DNA from: an uncultured Eubacteriales bacterium
Lineage (GTDB): Bacteria > Bacillota > Clostridia > Oscillospirales > CAG-272
DNA: 64,000 bases
Reading direction: 5' to 3'
Assembly (NCBI GenBank): GCA_900549725.1
Contig: URPL01000001.1
Coordinates: 78,765 to 142,764, forward strand
This document shows, piece by piece, positions 1 through 8,464 of the stretch. Position 1 is the stretch's first letter. Every line of letters begins with the position of its first letter. The notes below the pieces were generated by a model. That model saw only the letters and a program-made list of their open reading frames with translations, searched no databases and was not told where the DNA came from. The position numbers were made by a program, and so were the translations under genes.

Positions 1-74
1 CGGGATGCTTGCTGTATTTAAAAACGAAGAAAGGGCTGTTTTGGTGCGGGTGCTTGACAGTATGGATAAATTGC

Positions 75-1091
75 ATGAAAATTGAGCTTGCGGTTTCTGC
101 CCCGCTTTTCACGGCGCGTCATTTTTATGCCTGCCCCGGAATCGTTGCCCGCCGCAACCCCACCTCGGACTTTTGGTATTATAATAATTCAATCGGAATA
201 AAAACGGAGTTTTATCCCGATTGGACGGAAAATGATTGGTCAGACCCGATTGACTGCTTTTTGGAAAACGCCGATATCCCGCATATCGGTATTTTGGAGC
301 GGGAAGAAATTCCCGCTGAGGTAACTCGGAATTGTCTGCAGGCGTTTTTGACAGAGACTTTGCGGGCGGATCGATATATTTATTACATAAATCTGGATGA
401 GTATTTTATTCCTCGTACGCGATCGTTTCGGCAGCGCCATTTTCATCATGACGGGATGATTACCGGCATGGATACAGAGGCAAAGACGATTGCAATATCA
501 TTATATTCTCAGCGGAGAGTGCTTGAAAGCGTTGAAATTCCGTTTAAACAGTTCAGAAAAGCGCTTTTGTCATCTCTTGAGGCAAAACCGTGGCCATCCT
601 TTTTTCTGCTGCATTGTCTTCAGACAAAGCTGTCGCTTGATACCGACCGAATTAAAACAGCACTGCAAAGCTATCGGGAGGAAAAAGAACCGCATTCACT
701 TATCAACCGGGGAAAGCGGTTTTATCAATACCACGGAATTAACGCATATGACGGGTGGATTGCCTTTTTTGAAGGCGCAAAAAGCAGAGAATTTATTTGG
801 CAGGGCCCTGCATTTCTGGTATTTTGCGAGCATAAAAAATGCATGGCACAACGCTTGCTGCTGCTCGCAGACGCGGAACGGTCTGCCGGGCAAAGGGCGA
901 TTGCCCGGCTATATTACAGCACGGTATATCAAGGTCTGGAACAGAGCCGCATTCTTTATTTCAAGGCTTGTTTCAAAGAGGACAAGTCGGTATATGAAAA
1001 GCTGAGGGAAAGACTTGCAGAAATCAAGGAAAGGGAAAAGAGAATTTTGCAAGAATTTTCCGATATCGGCGAATTTGCCAAAAAAGATTGA
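75..1091 (+). CDS. BtrH-like / C39-like hypothetical protein
   Basis: I recognise only a resemblance to the BtrH N-terminal (papain-like fold) family found near peptide and aminoglycoside biosynthesis genes. The core is the stretch YYINLDEYFIP, then HFHHDGMITGMD about 20 residues later, which matches that family's pattern of a DEYYIP-type strand followed by HD-I-GYD. No signal peptide or membrane segment is visible, so it is probably cytoplasmic. The ATG at 75 is chosen. An in-frame TTG at 9 would add 22 residues, and neither start has a convincing ribosome-binding site, so the true start may lie outside the window. The GC content looks lower than in the housekeeping genes downstream, which suggests transfer. 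The reaction and any partner genes, probably upstream of the window, are unknown. Confidence 0.4.
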   Translation: MKIELAVSAPLFTARHFYACPGIVARRNPTSDFWYYNNSIGIKTEFYPDWTENDWSDPIDCFLENADIPHIGILEREEIPAEVTRNCLQAFLTETLRADRYIYYINLDEYFIPRTRSFRQRHFHHDGMITGMDTEAKTIAISLYSQRRVLESVEIPFKQFRKALLSSLEAKPWPSFFLLHCLQTKLSLDTDRIKTALQSYREEKEPHSLINRGKRFYQYHGINAYDGWIAFFEGAKSREFIWQGPAFLVFCEHKKCMAQRLLLLADAERSAGQRAIARLYYSTVYQGLEQSRILYFKACFKEDKSVYEKLRERLAEIKEREKRILQEFSDIGEFAKKD

Positions 1092-1116
1092 CTTTGGAAG
1101 AATAATATGGTATATT
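1088..1116 (+). promoter_or_regulatory. Sigma-A-like promoter
   Basis: TTGACT at 1088-1093 and TATATT at 1111-1116 are separated by 17 bases. The -35 box overlaps the stop codon of the preceding gene. A transcript would start near 1123 and meet the terminator at 1238-1277, so it would either be a short RNA of about 150 bases or read through into the acetyltransferase gene at 1328. Confidence 0.45.
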
Positions 1117-1237
1117 TGCAGCAAGAAGTTGATATTGTGCTATGAGGATGCAAAATGAGACACTTGCCCGCCCGGAGTCAGTGCCCCCACCCCGAAGCCT
1201 TTTCTGTATCATACGAATCGAAGACAAATGAATTTAC

Positions 1238-1277
1238 AAAGCGCAAAACGACCGTAGGGGGAGTTTTGCGCTTTTTT
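1238..1277 (+). terminator. Intrinsic terminator
   Basis: AAAGCGCAAAAC (1238-1249) pairs with GTTTTGCGCTTT (1263-1274) and is followed by a run of T to 1277. It separates the accessory unit upstream from the acetyltransferase gene. The gap 1092-1327 otherwise holds only a weak 46-codon reading frame from 1155 (SD-like GAGGAT) that runs through the terminator, so I do not call it a gene. Confidence 0.75.
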
Positions 1278-1327
1278 GTTGCAGCTGAATCATAATCCCA
1301 GAAGCAAACGGAGGAGAAAGACGAAAA

Positions 1328-2098
1328 ATGGAACACTCTGCGACAGAACAGTTAAGAAAGAATCCGCGGTATTGGCTGGAATATGAATATGCAACCGACG
1401 GAGGGGAGAAGGTTGTGTTCGGGCAGATCGGGAGCACTCCGTATCTGTTGAATTGCTCGGAGGGCTATTGCGCGGTGATGGACTGCACGCGGGAGCAGAT
1501 TCCGGATCTGGTGAGGCAGCTGCAACCGCTTTTGTGTGAGACACCGGAGCAGCGGTTCACATTTAATGTTAAAATCGAAGATGCTGATCAAACAGCGGAA
1601 GATGGGGAACGCATTTATGATGCATATGTAACCTTGCTTGCGGATGAAACCGGTGTGCAGACACCATCGTCGTGCTCTGTGATTGATGTGAATGATTCCA
1701 ATGTAGATACGCTATGCTTTGAGGACTGCGACACAGCGCTTTTGTATCGGCCGCCTCTGCAAACATTATTGGAGCTTTTTATCAGAAGAAAGCAGGGGCA
1801 CATGATTGCATTTTTGCAGGAAAACCGGGTGGTCGGGTATTTGTCCTATTTTGAAATGTTTGAAGATACCTACGATGTGGATCATATTTATGTGGCGGAA
1901 AATAAGCGCGGACAGGGCATTGGAACAGCTCTTGCAAAAGCATATATTGCAAGAGCAATCGCCGATTGCAAAAATGCATTCTGGAGCAGTGTAAATCCGA
2001 TTTCAGCCAAAACCGCAAAAGCAGCGGGCAGTAAACTGTGCAGCAGGAGAATTTTCATAGAAAAGCAATTGACGATGCAATCGAAAAAAGGCGAATAA
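1328..2098 (+). CDS. GNAT-family N-acetyltransferase with N-terminal extension
   Basis: The C-terminal third is a GNAT fold. Motif A reads VDHIYVAENKRGQGIGTA around residues 180-200, with the RGQGIG acetyl-CoA pyrophosphate loop. It is followed by the NPISAKTAKAAGSKL segment, which corresponds to the usual N-x-x-A-x-x-L-Y-x-K-x-G-F region. The first ~110 residues are not typical GNAT sequence and I cannot assign them; this portion may be a substrate-recognition or second degenerate GNAT domain. The ATG at 1328 follows GGAGG at 1310-1315 at a rather long spacing. The gene follows a terminator and precedes a YkgJ-type gene by about 100 bases, so the two may be cotranscribed. The acetyl acceptor is unknown. 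Confidence 0.75.
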   Translation: MEHSATEQLRKNPRYWLEYEYATDGGEKVVFGQIGSTPYLLNCSEGYCAVMDCTREQIPDLVRQLQPLLCETPEQRFTFNVKIEDADQTAEDGERIYDAYVTLLADETGVQTPSSCSVIDVNDSNVDTLCFEDCDTALLYRPPLQTLLELFIRRKQGHMIAFLQENRVVGYLSYFEMFEDTYDVDHIYVAENKRGQGIGTALAKAYIARAIADCKNAFWSSVNPISAKTAKAAGSKLCSRRIFIEKQLTMQSKKGE

Positions 2099-2198
2099 CG
2101 CACGGCATACAGACGATAAAAACGCGAGGCCTATTTGCGAGGGATCGAATGGAAAAGCTATACGGAACAAAACTTGATGAATTTTTGGGGAAGCGGAA

Positions 2199-2561
2199 AT
2201 GCGGGAAGAAGAGGAAAACGGGTTGGGAATTGAGCAAATCAGAAAGCTTTATGAAAAAATACCGCCCTCAAAATGCAAAGACGGCTGCTTTCGGTGCTGT
2301 ATCAACACGGTGCAGTTTTCGAGGAGCGAGGAGCATGCGATGGGAGGATATAGGTATGACGGACAATGTTCTCATTTAAAGGAAGGGAAATGCTCGGTTT
2401 ATGAAAACAGACCGCTTGTGTGCAGGCTGTTCGGCGCAAGCATTTTGCTGCAATGCGAAGACTGCACGCCGAGGCGATATCTGACGGAGCAGGAAACCGC
2501 AGAGATTTTGCGCGCATACGCGCAGCAAAGGAAAGAAGAAGAGGCAGAGAAAGCAATCTGA
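2199..2561 (+). CDS. YkgJ-family cysteine-cluster protein
   Basis: A 120-residue protein of the YkgJ/UPF0153 putative zinc- or iron-chelating family. The family signature is visible: a C-x3-C-x2-CC cluster (CKDGCFRCC) near residue 25, then C-x6-C (CSHLKEGKC), then RPLVCRLFG and a final CEDC. These cysteines are expected to bind a metal or Fe-S cluster; the family has no settled function. ATG at 2199 is preceded by a purine-rich GGGGAAGCGG. It is the last plus-strand gene before the bidirectional terminator at 2645-2686 and converges on the Fe-S carrier gene. Confidence 0.75.
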   Translation: MREEEENGLGIEQIRKLYEKIPPSKCKDGCFRCCINTVQFSRSEEHAMGGYRYDGQCSHLKEGKCSVYENRPLVCRLFGASILLQCEDCTPRRYLTEQETAEILRAYAQQRKEEEAEKAI

Positions 2562-2644
2562 AGCAGAGGCGGAGCCTTTGCCAGGCGGACCACGACAGAA
2601 AAAGCGCGGCGCCACTCCGGAAAAAGCAATGCACTGAAAAACCA

Positions 2645-2686
2645 CCCCCGGCGCCGTTTGCGGGCGCCGGGGGCGGTGTGTTTTTT
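2645..2686. terminator. Bidirectional intrinsic terminator
   Basis: CCCCCGGCGCC (2645-2655) pairs with GGCGCCGGGGG (2663-2673). On the plus strand it is followed by TTTTTT at 2681-2686, and on the minus strand by a T run matching the A run at about 2637-2641. It serves the convergent YkgJ-like and mrp genes. Confidence 0.8.
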
Positions 2687-2690
2687 GGAA

Positions 2691-3512
2691 TTAAAGTGCT
2701 TGCAGCGCATCCGCAAGGGCGGACTGCGCATCGCTTTGATACGATTCGATCTCGCCCTCATCGCTCAGGCGCGGCAGCTCGGTATCGATGGGGAGCTTTG
2801 CCAAAACGGGGATGCCGTGCTGCGCGGCGACCTCATCCACATGGCTCTGCCCGAAGATATTCAGCACCTTGCCGCAGTCGGGACAGCGCAGGTAGCTCAT
2901 GTTTTCCACAAGACCGAGCACGGGAATATGCATCAGCTCCGCCATGCGGACCGCCTTTTGGACGATCATGGAGACAAGCTCCTGCGGGGAGGTGACGATG
3001 ATGATGCCGTCTACGGGGAGGGATTGGAATACCGTCAGCGGCACATCGCCCGTTCCGGGCGGCAGATCGACAAACATCCAGTCGATCTCGCCCCAAATGA
3101 CATCCGTCCAGAACTGCTTGACGGTGCCCGCGATGACGGGACCGCGCCACACGACCGGGTCGGTTTCCTCGGGCAGCAGCAGATTGACGCTCATGACCTC
3201 GATGCCGGTTTTGGTGAGAGCGGGAAGAATGCCGTCGTCATTTGCGGCACAGTTACCGTGCAGCCCGAATACCTTTGGGATGGACGGGCCGGTGATATCG
3301 GCATCCAGAATGGCGACCTTTTCGCCGCGGCGGCGCATTGCGACTGCGAGCAGCGAGGTGACAAACGATTTTCCGACGCCGCCCTTGCCGCTGACGACAC
3401 CGATCACTTTTTTGATATGGGACTTTGCATTTTGCGGGGCAAGCAAAGACGCGCTCTCGCGGGAGGCGCAGTTTTCGCCGCAGGAAGAGCAATCATGCGT
3501 ACATTCAGACAT
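2691..3512 (-). CDS. mrp: Mrp/NBP35-family iron-sulfur carrier ATPase
   Basis: A 273-residue P-loop ATPase that carries and transfers [4Fe-4S] clusters to target enzymes in the cytoplasm. The deviant Walker A motif GKGGVGKS lies near residue 43, followed by LDADITGPS and the switch region DLPPGTGD. The N-terminus has four cysteines within 15 residues (C4, C8, C11, C15), as in NBP35-like members, and the CPDC pair near the C-terminus is the cluster-bridging CxxC. The start is the ATG at 3512-3510, with AAAGGA upstream. An upstream in-frame extension lacks a ribosome-binding site and family similarity. It is transcribed alone. A possible minus-strand promoter (TTGCTT at 3586-3581, TATAAT at 3564-3559, 16-base spacer) lies in the divergent gap. 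Confidence 0.9.
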   Translation of the reverse strand: MSECTHDCSSCGENCASRESASLLAPQNAKSHIKKVIGVVSGKGGVGKSFVTSLLAVAMRRRGEKVAILDADITGPSIPKVFGLHGNCAANDDGILPALTKTGIEVMSVNLLLPEETDPVVWRGPVIAGTVKQFWTDVIWGEIDWMFVDLPPGTGDVPLTVFQSLPVDGIIIVTSPQELVSMIVQKAVRMAELMHIPVLGLVENMSYLRCPDCGKVLNIFGQSHVDEVAAQHGIPVLAKLPIDTELPRLSDEGEIESYQSDAQSALADALQAL

Positions 3513-3812
3513 GAAAAAACATCCTTTCTCTTTGCGCTGTGCGCAGCTTACTTCCTTTATTATACCCAAGACGGAGCAAAAAGCAAGCAAATTTGAAAAT
3601 TCGGCATCGGCGCAAAGCGGTTTTGCGCGGCAGCTCAGGAAAACAGGCGATATGCCGCAGACAGCGCCGAAAGCTTCTGCGGCGCGCTTTTTGGCGGGGA
3701 AGCGGAGCCCCGCGGCTGATTTTTTTGCATCCCTTAGAAAAACGGTCACAATTTAATCACATTTATGCGATACAATGACCCTAAGCGAACCAAATTGAAG
3801 GAGGAACGGATT
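3513..3812. other. Divergent intergenic region between mrp and the ABC operon
   Basis: No gene is supported here. It holds the probable mrp promoter on the minus strand (TATAAT as ATTATA at 3559-3564), an orphan GC hairpin GCGGGG/CCCCGC (3694-3713) followed by a T run to 3727, and TACAAT at 3771-3776 as the likely -10 of the ABC operon, for which I see no good -35. Confidence 0.5.
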
Positions 3813-4895
3813 TTGATCGAAGTCAAACATTTGACAAAACGGTACGGCGACCACCTCGCGGTGGATGATCTGAGCTTTACCGTGGAGCAGGGCAAAATCT
3901 ATGGCTTTCTCGGGCCGAACGGCGCCGGGAAATCCACAACCATGAACATCCTGACCGGCTGCCTTTCCGCAACGGAGGGCACCGTCACGATCGACGGGCA
4001 CGATATTTTTGAGGAACCGATCGCGGCGAAGCGCTGCATCGGCTATCTGCCGGAGATCCCGCCGCTGTACCTTGATATGACGCCGGAGGAATACCTTCGC
4101 TTTGTTGCCAAAGCGAAGGGCATTGCGCGCGCTGAGCGGGAGGAAGCCATTGAGACGGTGATGGAGCGCACGGGCACGACGGATGTGCGCGACCGCCTGA
4201 TCAAGTTTCTTTCCAAAGGGTATCGGCAAAGGGTCGGTCTTGCGCAGGCGATGCTGGGTGACCCGAAAGTGATCATTCTGGACGAGCCGACCGTCGGGCT
4301 GGACCCGCAGCAGATCATTGAAATGCGCACCCTGATCCGTGAGCTGGGCGAGGAGCACACGGTGATTCTTTCCAGCCATATTCTTTCCGAGGTCAGCGCC
4401 GTATGCGACCATGCGCTGATCATTTCGCACGGGCGGCTTGTTGCAAGCGATACCATTGAAAATCTGAAGGAGCATCTCAGCGGCGGCGCGACATTGGTGC
4501 TCACCGTGAAGGGCGACGAGCAGACCGTGCAGGCGGCGGCACAGGCGCTGGACGGCGTGAAGAGCGCGACGGTTACAAAGAGCCGCGAGGAAAACTGCGT
4601 GGAGGTGACCCTGCGCGCGGAAGACGACCGCGACCTGCGCGAGGAGGTGTTCCGCTCCTTTGCGGCGCAGGGGCTGATCATTCTGCAAAGCGAGGTGCAC
4701 ACGGCGGACTTGGAAGAGGTATTTCTCAGCCTCACGGCGGACGATGCGCCGGCATCCGCACCGTCGGGCGACGAAGCGAACGCCGAAAACGCCGATGCGC
4801 AGGACGACTATACGCCGCTGTTTACCGCCGAAAACGGCGATGCAGCCGAAGAATCGAAGCCGCAGGAGCAAGCTGCGGACGACGGAAAGGAGTGA
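3813..4895 (+). CDS. ABC-2 type transporter ATP-binding protein (GldA-like)
   Basis: A 360-residue ATPase for the membrane protein encoded next to it. Walker A GPNGAGKST lies near residue 37; the later LDEPTVGLD is Walker B and is followed by SSHIL with the switch histidine. The signature region reads LSKGYRQRVGLAQA, as in GldA-type and drug-export ATPases. A variable C-terminal region of about 140 residues ends in an acidic, low-complexity tail. TTG at 3813 is the start: AAGGAGG at 3798-3804 sits 8 bases upstream, whereas the in-frame ATG at 3765 has no SD and overlaps the likely -10. First gene of a four-gene operon (ATPase, permease, GldG-like, DUF4340). The substrate is unknown. Confidence 0.88.
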   Translation: MIEVKHLTKRYGDHLAVDDLSFTVEQGKIYGFLGPNGAGKSTTMNILTGCLSATEGTVTIDGHDIFEEPIAAKRCIGYLPEIPPLYLDMTPEEYLRFVAKAKGIARAEREEAIETVMERTGTTDVRDRLIKFLSKGYRQRVGLAQAMLGDPKVIILDEPTVGLDPQQIIEMRTLIRELGEEHTVILSSHILSEVSAVCDHALIISHGRLVASDTIENLKEHLSGGATLVLTVKGDEQTVQAAAQALDGVKSATVTKSREENCVEVTLRAEDDRDLREEVFRSFAAQGLIILQSEVHTADLEEVFLSLTADDAPASAPSGDEANAENADAQDDYTPLFTAENGDAAEESKPQEQAADDGKE

Positions 4896-4901
4896 GACGG
4901 G

Positions 4902-5765
4902 ATGGGCGCTGTTTATGAAAGAGAGCTGAAAGGCTATCTGCACGGCATGACGGGTATTATTTTCATCTCCGTCAACCTTTTGTTTTCGGGGCTGATGCTG
5001 TTTTTGGAAAATCTGAAATATCAGGACCCCAAAATGGAAGCGCTGATCTACTATCAGCTGATGATCCTGTTTTTGACGATACCGATTCTGACCATGCGCT
5101 CCATTGCGGAGGATCGGCGGCAGAAAACGGACCAGCTTTTGTATTCCCTGCCGCTTTCGCTGCCGAAGATCGTTTTGGCGAAATATTTCGCGCTGCTGAC
5201 GACGGCGGTTCTGCCGACGCTTGTCAGCCTGCTTTACCCGCTGATTCTTTCGCTGTACGGCACGGTGAATTTCGGCACGACCTATACGGCGCTTTTGACG
5301 CAGGCGCTGTTCATTGCGCTGCTTTGCGCCATCGGCATGTTTATCTCCTCCCTGACGGAGAGCCCCGCCATCGCCGCAATTCTGACGCTGACGGTGAATG
5401 CAGCGCTGTTTTTGATGAGCTTTTTCACCACCGCCATTCCGCAGACGGAGCTTGCCTCTCTGATCGGCTTTGCCGTGATTATTGTGCTGGTGGCATTTCT
5501 TGCCTACTATATGACAAAGAGTGTGATCGCGGCTTATGCGGTTGGCGCGGTCGGCATTGTGGCGGAGATCATTCTTTATTTTGTAAAAAAGGATCTGTTT
5601 GCCGGCGCGATCAACAAGGTGATTGATGCGATGAGCGTTTTCTCCCGCGTGGATCTCGGCACAAGCGGCATTCTGGATCTTAGCGGTATCGTTTATTTTG
5701 TCACGGCTGCGGCGCTGTTTGTTTTTCTCAGCGTGCAGGCTGTGGAAAAGCGCCGCTGGAGCTGA
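4902..5765 (+). CDS. ABC-2 type transporter permease
   Basis: A 287-residue integral membrane protein with about six hydrophobic segments, beginning MGAVYERELKGYL, a typical ABC-2 permease N-terminus. The sequence RSIAEDRRQKTDQLLYSLP is the conserved cytoplasmic coupling segment of GldF/NatB-like permeases. It starts 6 bases after the ATPase stop and is followed at once by the GldG-like gene. This order matches the gldA-gldF-gldG modules known from gliding Bacteroidetes, which also occur in non-gliding Firmicutes. It probably forms the membrane pore of this exporter; the cargo is not evident. Confidence 0.85.
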   Translation: MGAVYERELKGYLHGMTGIIFISVNLLFSGLMLFLENLKYQDPKMEALIYYQLMILFLTIPILTMRSIAEDRRQKTDQLLYSLPLSLPKIVLAKYFALLTTAVLPTLVSLLYPLILSLYGTVNFGTTYTALLTQALFIALLCAIGMFISSLTESPAIAAILTLTVNAALFLMSFFTTAIPQTELASLIGFAVIIVLVAFLAYYMTKSVIAAYAVGAVGIVAEIILYFVKKDLFAGAINKVIDAMSVFSRVDLGTSGILDLSGIVYFVTAAALFVFLSVQAVEKRRWS

Positions 5766-5780
5766 GAGGGGGGCTGAGTG

Positions 5781-7220
5781 ATGAAGAATAAAACCGGAAA
5801 AAAGACCCTGCGGCTCGGCACCTATTCTTTGGTGCTTTGCCTGGTGGCGCTTGCCGTTGTTGTGGCTTTGAATCTGATCGTCGGCGCGCTGCCGAGCACC
5901 ATGACGAAATTCGATGTCAGCGGCAGCAATTTATATGAGCTTTCCGCAGAGACGAAAACCATTTGCGAAAATCTCGACAGCGAGATCACCATGTATCTTT
6001 TGGCAACGCGCGGCAAGGAGGATCAGCGCATTCTCACGCTGCTGGAAAAATACGAGGCGCTTTCCGCGCGGCTGAAGCTGGAGACGGTCGACCCCGATTC
6101 CAACCCGACCTTCCTTTCGCAATATACCACCGACGGCGTTTATGCCAACAGCGTGCTGCTGGTCGGCGCAAACAGGCATAAGCTTGTCAGCTATAACGAT
6201 ATTTATACCTATTCCGACGAGGATCTGTATAATTACCAGTATTATGGCACACAGCCCACCAAGGTGCAGTTTTACGGGGAGAGCGCCATCACCGGCGCGA
6301 TCGATTATCTCACAAATGAGAATCTGCCCGTGGTCTATTATCTCAGCGGGCACAACGAGGCGGATATTGCAAGCGCGCTTTCCACGCGCCTGACCAAGGA
6401 AAACCTGACGCTGACGGAGCTGAACCTGCTCAGTCGGGGGCAGGTGCCGCAGGATGCGGCATGCGTGCTCATCGGGGTGCCGGAATATGATTTTTCCGCC
6501 GATGAAATCACGATGCTGAAGGACTATATGGAAAGCGGCGGCTCGGTGTTCCTGCTTTCGTATTTCACCTATTTCACCGAGGAAAAGATGCCGAATCTGT
6601 ATGACTTTACGCAAGAGCTCGGGCTGCGGGCGGAAGAGGGGCTTTTGTGCGAAGAGGACGGAGACCACTTCTATCTCACCAATTATTATCTCCTGCCGGA
6701 TTTGAACACGGAAAGCTTTGCGGCGTCCGCGCTGAGCGCGAAAAACATTGATGTGCTGCTGCAGGGGGCGCAGGGGCTGAGCGAAACGGAGAGCCATGAG
6801 GGCTATACCGTAACCGCGATTTTGTCCTCCTCCGACAAGGCATATCTCAAATCCATGCAGGGCAGCGGCGAAAACACGCCGATTGCCAAGGAGGACGGCG
6901 ACCGCACCGGCAAATTCATGGCGGCAGCCGAGGTCACTGCAAGCGAGGAAAACGGCGGCGGAAAGCTGTTCTGGTACACATCCCCCTCCATTCTTTCCAC
7001 CAATGTTTCGGGCAATATGGAGCTGTTTGTTTCCAATGTGATCGCGGTTTGCGGAAAAACAACCTCTGTGACGGCGGGCGAAGCCAGAACCATTGCCACA
7101 AACTATCTGACGGTGTCGAACACGCAGAGCACGCTGTGGGGCGTGATCGTCGTGTTTGTGATCCCGCTTGCGGCGCTGGCGGGCGGCATTGCGGTGTTTG
7201 TCAAGCGCCGCAAGAAATAA
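5781..7220 (+). CDS. GldG-family ABC transporter accessory protein
   Basis: About 479 residues with one N-terminal membrane segment (residues ~15-35), a large extracytoplasmic domain of the GldG/IFT52-like type, and a C-terminal membrane helix followed by KRRKK. The start of the soluble part (SSNLYELSAETK-like segment, then LDSEITMYLLATRGKED) and the central YLSGHNE stretch are hallmarks of the family. ATG at 5781 has GAGGGGGG upstream; the GTG three bases earlier is possible. It sits between the permease and DUF4340 genes, and all four are likely cotranscribed. GldG-like proteins probably act outside the membrane as part of the ABC machinery; their exact role is unsettled. Confidence 0.82.
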   Translation: MKNKTGKKTLRLGTYSLVLCLVALAVVVALNLIVGALPSTMTKFDVSGSNLYELSAETKTICENLDSEITMYLLATRGKEDQRILTLLEKYEALSARLKLETVDPDSNPTFLSQYTTDGVYANSVLLVGANRHKLVSYNDIYTYSDEDLYNYQYYGTQPTKVQFYGESAITGAIDYLTNENLPVVYYLSGHNEADIASALSTRLTKENLTLTELNLLSRGQVPQDAACVLIGVPEYDFSADEITMLKDYMESGGSVFLLSYFTYFTEEKMPNLYDFTQELGLRAEEGLLCEEDGDHFYLTNYYLLPDLNTESFAASALSAKNIDVLLQGAQGLSETESHEGYTVTAILSSSDKAYLKSMQGSGENTPIAKEDGDRTGKFMAAAEVTASEENGGGKLFWYTSPSILSTNVSGNMELFVSNVIAVCGKTTSVTAGEARTIATNYLTVSNTQSTLWGVIVVFVIPLAALAGGIAVFVKRRKK

Positions 7221-7230
7221 GGAGAGGCAA

Positions 7231-8256
7231 ATGAGCAAAAAGAATCGCACCGCAACGCTTGCGGTGCTGTGCGGGGCGCTGATCGTATGCGTGGGCGGCT
7301 ATTTTGCCGCCCGCGGCATCAGTGCCGCAGAGGAAAAAAAGAACGCGGAGGAGGAAACGCAGAGCATCCCCGTGACGGAGTATTCCGCCGACGGCATGCA
7401 AACGCTTTCCTATTATACCGCGGATAACGGCGATACGCTTTCCTTTACCAAAACCGACAGCGGCTGGACGCTGGACGCGGAACCGGATTACCCGCTGAAC
7501 CAAACGAATCTGAACGATATGGCAAAGGCGATTTCCTCCGTGAGCGCAAAGCGCATGGTGGAAAAAAGCGAGTATACGCTGTCAGACTTCGGGCTTGACG
7601 ATGAAACGGTGCGCGTGCGCGTGACGGCGGGCTATCGCGATGCCAACGGCGTGCCGTTTTCGGTGACGGTGCGCATCAGCGAGGCCTCTTCCTTCAGCTC
7701 CGATTGCTATCTCAGCGTTGAGGGAAACGATGCGATCTATATGGTGGCGGAGGATGTGGCAAATGCGTTTGCTTACGGAAAGAGCGATCTTTTACAAACG
7801 GAGTCGCTGCCGCAGATCAACAGCGAAACGCTGTATTCCGTTGCGGTGACCGCGGGCGGAAAAACCAATGAGATCACCGATAAAACGGGGCTGGATGCGC
7901 TTGCCTCCCTGTATGGCAACCTCACCGTCAAATCCATGGCATATTATGTGCAGAATGCGGAAACGCTTGCAAAAACGGGGCTGGATGCGCCTGTGCAGCT
8001 CAAATTCTCCTACAAGAAAGAGGTGCAGCAGCAACAGGACGACGGCAGCGTTGCCACGGTAACGGTGGACGCTTCCTCCACGGTGCTGCTCGGCGCTTCC
8101 TTTGCGGATGCAAGCGGCAATGAAAAAACCTATTTCACCTTTGATTCGCTCTCTTATATTTATGAGGCGACCAAGGAAACCGCCGATTTTCTGACTGCAT
8201 ATGCAGACTATGTGCCGGCGCTGACGGAAGAGGAAAGCAGTCAGGCAGAAGGCTGA
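7231..8256 (+). CDS. DUF4340 domain protein of the GldG-type ABC operon
   Basis: A 341-residue protein with one N-terminal transmembrane or signal segment (ATLAVLCGALIVCVGGYFAA) and an extracytoplasmic DUF4340 domain. It has the repeated strand pattern of the family, for example GDTLSFTKTDSGWTL, with a second related half further on. DUF4340 proteins are regularly encoded after GldG-like genes, as here, and are thought to work with them at the cell surface. ATG at 7231 follows GGAGAGG; the upstream in-frame extension overlaps the preceding gene and is not needed. A strong terminator follows at 8283-8313, closing the operon. Confidence 0.82.
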   Translation: MSKKNRTATLAVLCGALIVCVGGYFAARGISAAEEKKNAEEETQSIPVTEYSADGMQTLSYYTADNGDTLSFTKTDSGWTLDAEPDYPLNQTNLNDMAKAISSVSAKRMVEKSEYTLSDFGLDDETVRVRVTAGYRDANGVPFSVTVRISEASSFSSDCYLSVEGNDAIYMVAEDVANAFAYGKSDLLQTESLPQINSETLYSVAVTAGGKTNEITDKTGLDALASLYGNLTVKSMAYYVQNAETLAKTGLDAPVQLKFSYKKEVQQQQDDGSVATVTVDASSTVLLGASFADASGNEKTYFTFDSLSYIYEATKETADFLTAYADYVPALTEEESSQAEG

Positions 8257-8282
8257 TGCCGCTGCTTTTGAAACAGAAAAGA

Positions 8283-8313
8283 GCCGTCGGGCAAACCGCC
8301 CGGCGGCTTTTTT
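8283..8313 (+). terminator. Intrinsic terminator of the ABC operon
   Basis: GCCGTCGGGC (8283-8292) pairs with GCCCGGCGGC (8298-8307), loop of five, followed by TTTTTT at 8308-8313. Confidence 0.85.
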
Positions 8314-8399
8314 GCGCGCTCTGAAAACTTTTATTTCCCGGAAAATATTGATTGACATTTTTTATCAATATGGTAGGCAAAAAAACAAGACGCGCCGCA

Positions 8400-8428
8400 T
8401 TGACAAAGGCTGCCGAATTTGCTATACT
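8400..8428 (+). promoter_or_regulatory. Sigma-A promoter of the mgtE leader
   Basis: Consensus TTGACA at 8400-8405 and TATACT at 8423-8428 with a 17-base spacer. Transcription would start near 8435, giving a leader of about 260 bases before mgtE. Confidence 0.85.
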
Positions 8429-8464
8429 AAAGCTTGTAAAGCAAAAGAGAAAGAGGTGAACGGA

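Noticed and set aside
1155..1295. 46-codon frame in the gap after the first gene
   Set aside because: It has an SD-like GAGGAT but reads through an intrinsic terminator and has no recognisable features.
3694..3727. Terminator for a plus-strand gene upstream of the ABC operon
   Set aside because: The hairpin and T run are real, but no plus-strand gene ends there; treated as an orphan hairpin.
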